This document shows positions 4,342 to 5,606 of a stretch of DNA of 5,606 bases, piece after piece. Below the pieces are notes generated by a model. The model had not been told where the DNA came from. It did not search any database and saw only the letters and a list, made by a program, of their open reading frames with translations. Position 1 is the first letter of the stretch. The number at the start of each line of letters is the position of its first letter. Position numbers and translations under genes: made by a program. This stretch comes from Candidatus Hydrogenedentota bacterium (GTDB lineage: Bacteria > Hydrogenedentota > Hydrogenedentia > Hydrogenedentales > SLHB01): positions 1-5,606 of the forward strand of contig DUZM01000201.1 in the NCBI GenBank assembly GCA_013349485.1, read 5' to 3'.

Positions 4342-5606
4342 TCACATACCCCAGGAGAACACGGCCACATCGCCGCTGCACGCTTCGTCCACCCGCGTCA
4401 TGCGGCCGTCGAGCCGGGCGCGTTCCTCAGGACAGTACCGGGCCCAGAATGCAAGCCGCTGTTGCTCCGCTAAGAAGTATCCCCTCGGGCGTTCTCGCAT
4501 GAAAACCTCCAATTCTTCTACGGTTCGCAGGCCGGGCATGCCAATCTCCCAATATTCGTTCTGGAACAATCGGCTCGGGAACCAGTCATCCACACGGCCA
4601 ACGTAATAAAGCGCCGGAAGGTACGTGGTCGAAAGCACGGCGGTCTCACTGTCCAGGTGTTCGCCGACGTAACGGCACGGCGCGCGCCACTGGGGAATTC
4701 TCCGCGCGAGTGTCACGTCGGCGCCGCTTGCCGTCTTGATCGAGTCGCCCAACAGATGATAGGTCGAGAGCGCCAAACGCCCGCCGAAAACGAGGATTAT
4801 CACGGCCAGGCAACCGTGCAGCCACGAACGTCGTGCGCGACTGACTGCGATTCCCAATTGAACCAGGCCATAGGAGAATCCGGCCACCCAGAACGGAAAC
4901 GCGAAATACATGAACCGCGGACGTCGGTACCCGTAAAGAAACGTCAGGGCCAAGAGCGGCGCCCAGAAACTCAACACCACGAATATGCCTCTCCCTCTTT
5001 CCTTCAGCACCATTATCACAAATCCGAGCAAGGCCAAGTAGAAGAAGCCCGCGCTAAGGTTCTGGTGCAACCAGACCAGGTAAAAACCCCGCACTTGTCG
5101 GGTTACTTCCGTGAATTGGCCGCCGAGTCCCCCGCGATCGAACATGGCCTTGATATCCACTTGCGGGAGCCCCAGCCGGTAAAACAACAGGGTCGCTGCG
5201 CCGGCTATCACAGCCCCACAGGCCAATCCCGTCCAATGAGAGCGCCACCGCTTCGTATGCAAAGCCATCAAGAATCCGTACGCCGCAACCGGCGCAACGA
5301 AAAGAATCGACTGGAAACCGCACAAGAGGCCAAGTACATACGTGGCGAACGCAGCAACGGCAAACACGACGCGCCGCTTTGGATCTTCGACGGAAAACAC
5401 ACGCCATACGATCCACATGGCAACAAGGTAGGCTGCCTGCTGCAAGGTGTAGTAGCGGGCCTGGCGCGCCCAGGCCACGGCCCATGGCGACAGCGCCAGA
5501 GAAAACGCCGCCACAATAGCCGTACCGCGCCCCAAAAGCCGCCGAATCACAAAGAACGTCAACACTACGCTTGCCGCCCCGAAGACCACGGCGGGCGCGC
5601 GTACCA
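4342..5606 (-). CDS. GT39/ArnT-like integral membrane glycosyltransferase, N-terminus beyond right edge
   Basis: The visible 421 codons encode a multi-pass membrane protein with a C-terminal soluble domain. Near the edge, RAPAVVFGAASVVLTFFVIR matches the RxP...G...V...Y...R segment that follows the first periplasmic loop in the GT-C family 39/PMT_2 group. SPWAVAWARQARYYTLQ corresponds to the family's SP....SR.AR.Y.L motif. Such enzymes use polyprenyl-phosphate sugars to glycosylate proteins or lipids on the periplasmic side. The last 130 or so residues (WRAPCRYVGEHLDSETAV, then ALYYVGRVDDW) look like the periplasmic tail of these proteins. A GTG at 5589 could be read as a start, but the open frame continues to the edge and the family normally has about 60-90 more residues including the catalytic acidic loop, so I treat it as truncated by the window. 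Sugar and acceptor cannot be told. The downstream flippase-like gene is its likely operon partner. Confidence 0.88.
   Translation of the reverse strand, partial: VRAPAVVFGAASVVLTFFVIRRLLGRGTAIVAAFSLALSPWAVAWARQARYYTLQQAAYLVAMWIVWRVFSVEDPKRRVVFAVAAFATYVLGLLCGFQSILFVAPVAAYGFLMALHTKRWRSHWTGLACGAVIAGAATLLFYRLGLPQVDIKAMFDRGGLGGQFTEVTRQVRGFYLVWLHQNLSAGFFYLALLGFVIMVLKERGRGIFVVLSFWAPLLALTFLYGYRRPRFMYFAFPFWVAGFSYGLVQLGIAVSRARRSWLHGCLAVIILVFGGRLALSTYHLLGDSIKTASGADVTLARRIPQWRAPCRYVGEHLDSETAVLSTTYLPALYYVGRVDDWFPSRLFQNEYWEIGMPGLRTVEELEVFMRERPRGYFLAEQQRLAFWARYCPEERARLDGRMTRVDEACSGDVAVFSWGM

Noticed and set aside
3629..4606. 325-codon plus-strand ORF
   Set aside because: Composition is extreme (Ser, Arg, Thr, Pro, Ala) and it spans the antisense of two recognised membrane-protein genes, including their intergenic gap.
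5587..5589. GTG as the start of the GT39-like gene
   Set aside because: The frame stays open to the window edge with family-like residues (RAPA) upstream of it, so the true start lies outside.

Overview
The window looks like chromosomal DNA from a Gram-negative bacterium of moderate to high GC. Supporting signs are sigma70-like promoters, Shine-Dalgarno sites, a bacterial FMN riboswitch, and exported proteins including a LolA-like periplasmic fold. The closing motif of the LolA-like protein and the stand-alone C39-type protease recall Planctomycetes and similar environmental lineages, but this is a weak guess and no taxonomic marker is present.

Layout. (1) Positions 1-590, minus strand: the 5' end of ribD (riboflavin biosynthesis) runs off the left edge. 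It is preceded by a sigma70-like promoter, a clear FMN riboswitch and an intrinsic terminator. A leader carrying 15-bp repeats and a small upstream ORF, which seems to duplicate the ribD start region, lies between the terminator and ribD. (2) Positions 695-3227, plus strand: a divergent promoter and three genes. The first encodes a 157-residue cysteine-rich protein with an N-terminal hydrophobic segment and a double-glycine leader. The second encodes a 411-residue exported LolA-like protein with a C-terminal membrane anchor. The third encodes a 210-residue C39-like cysteine protease, also with a C-terminal membrane anchor, whose start overlaps the previous stop (TAATG). (3) Positions 3355-5606, minus strand: a GT39/ArnT-like membrane glycosyltransferase truncated by the right edge, followed by an LPG-synthase-type (UPF0104, flippase-like) membrane protein. 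This pair converges on the three-gene set.

The most interesting part is 777-3227. The small protein has hydrophobic residues at -12, -7 and -4 before Gly-Gly, the pattern that C39 proteases read, and a recognisable C39-type Cys/His/Asp triad is encoded two genes downstream. The set has no ABC transporter. The substrate has its own signal-like segment and 16 cysteines after the Gly-Gly, and both partner proteins have arginine-rich tails that favour a C-in/N-out topology. My inference is a maturation system for a disulfide-rich peptide that works on the outer face of the inner membrane, unlike canonical bacteriocin export, where the C39 domain is the cytosolic N-terminus of an ABC transporter. 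The role of the product is unknown.

The flanking genes are ordinary metabolism (riboflavin) and envelope glycan or lipid-linked sugar functions, with no evident tie to the peptide set.
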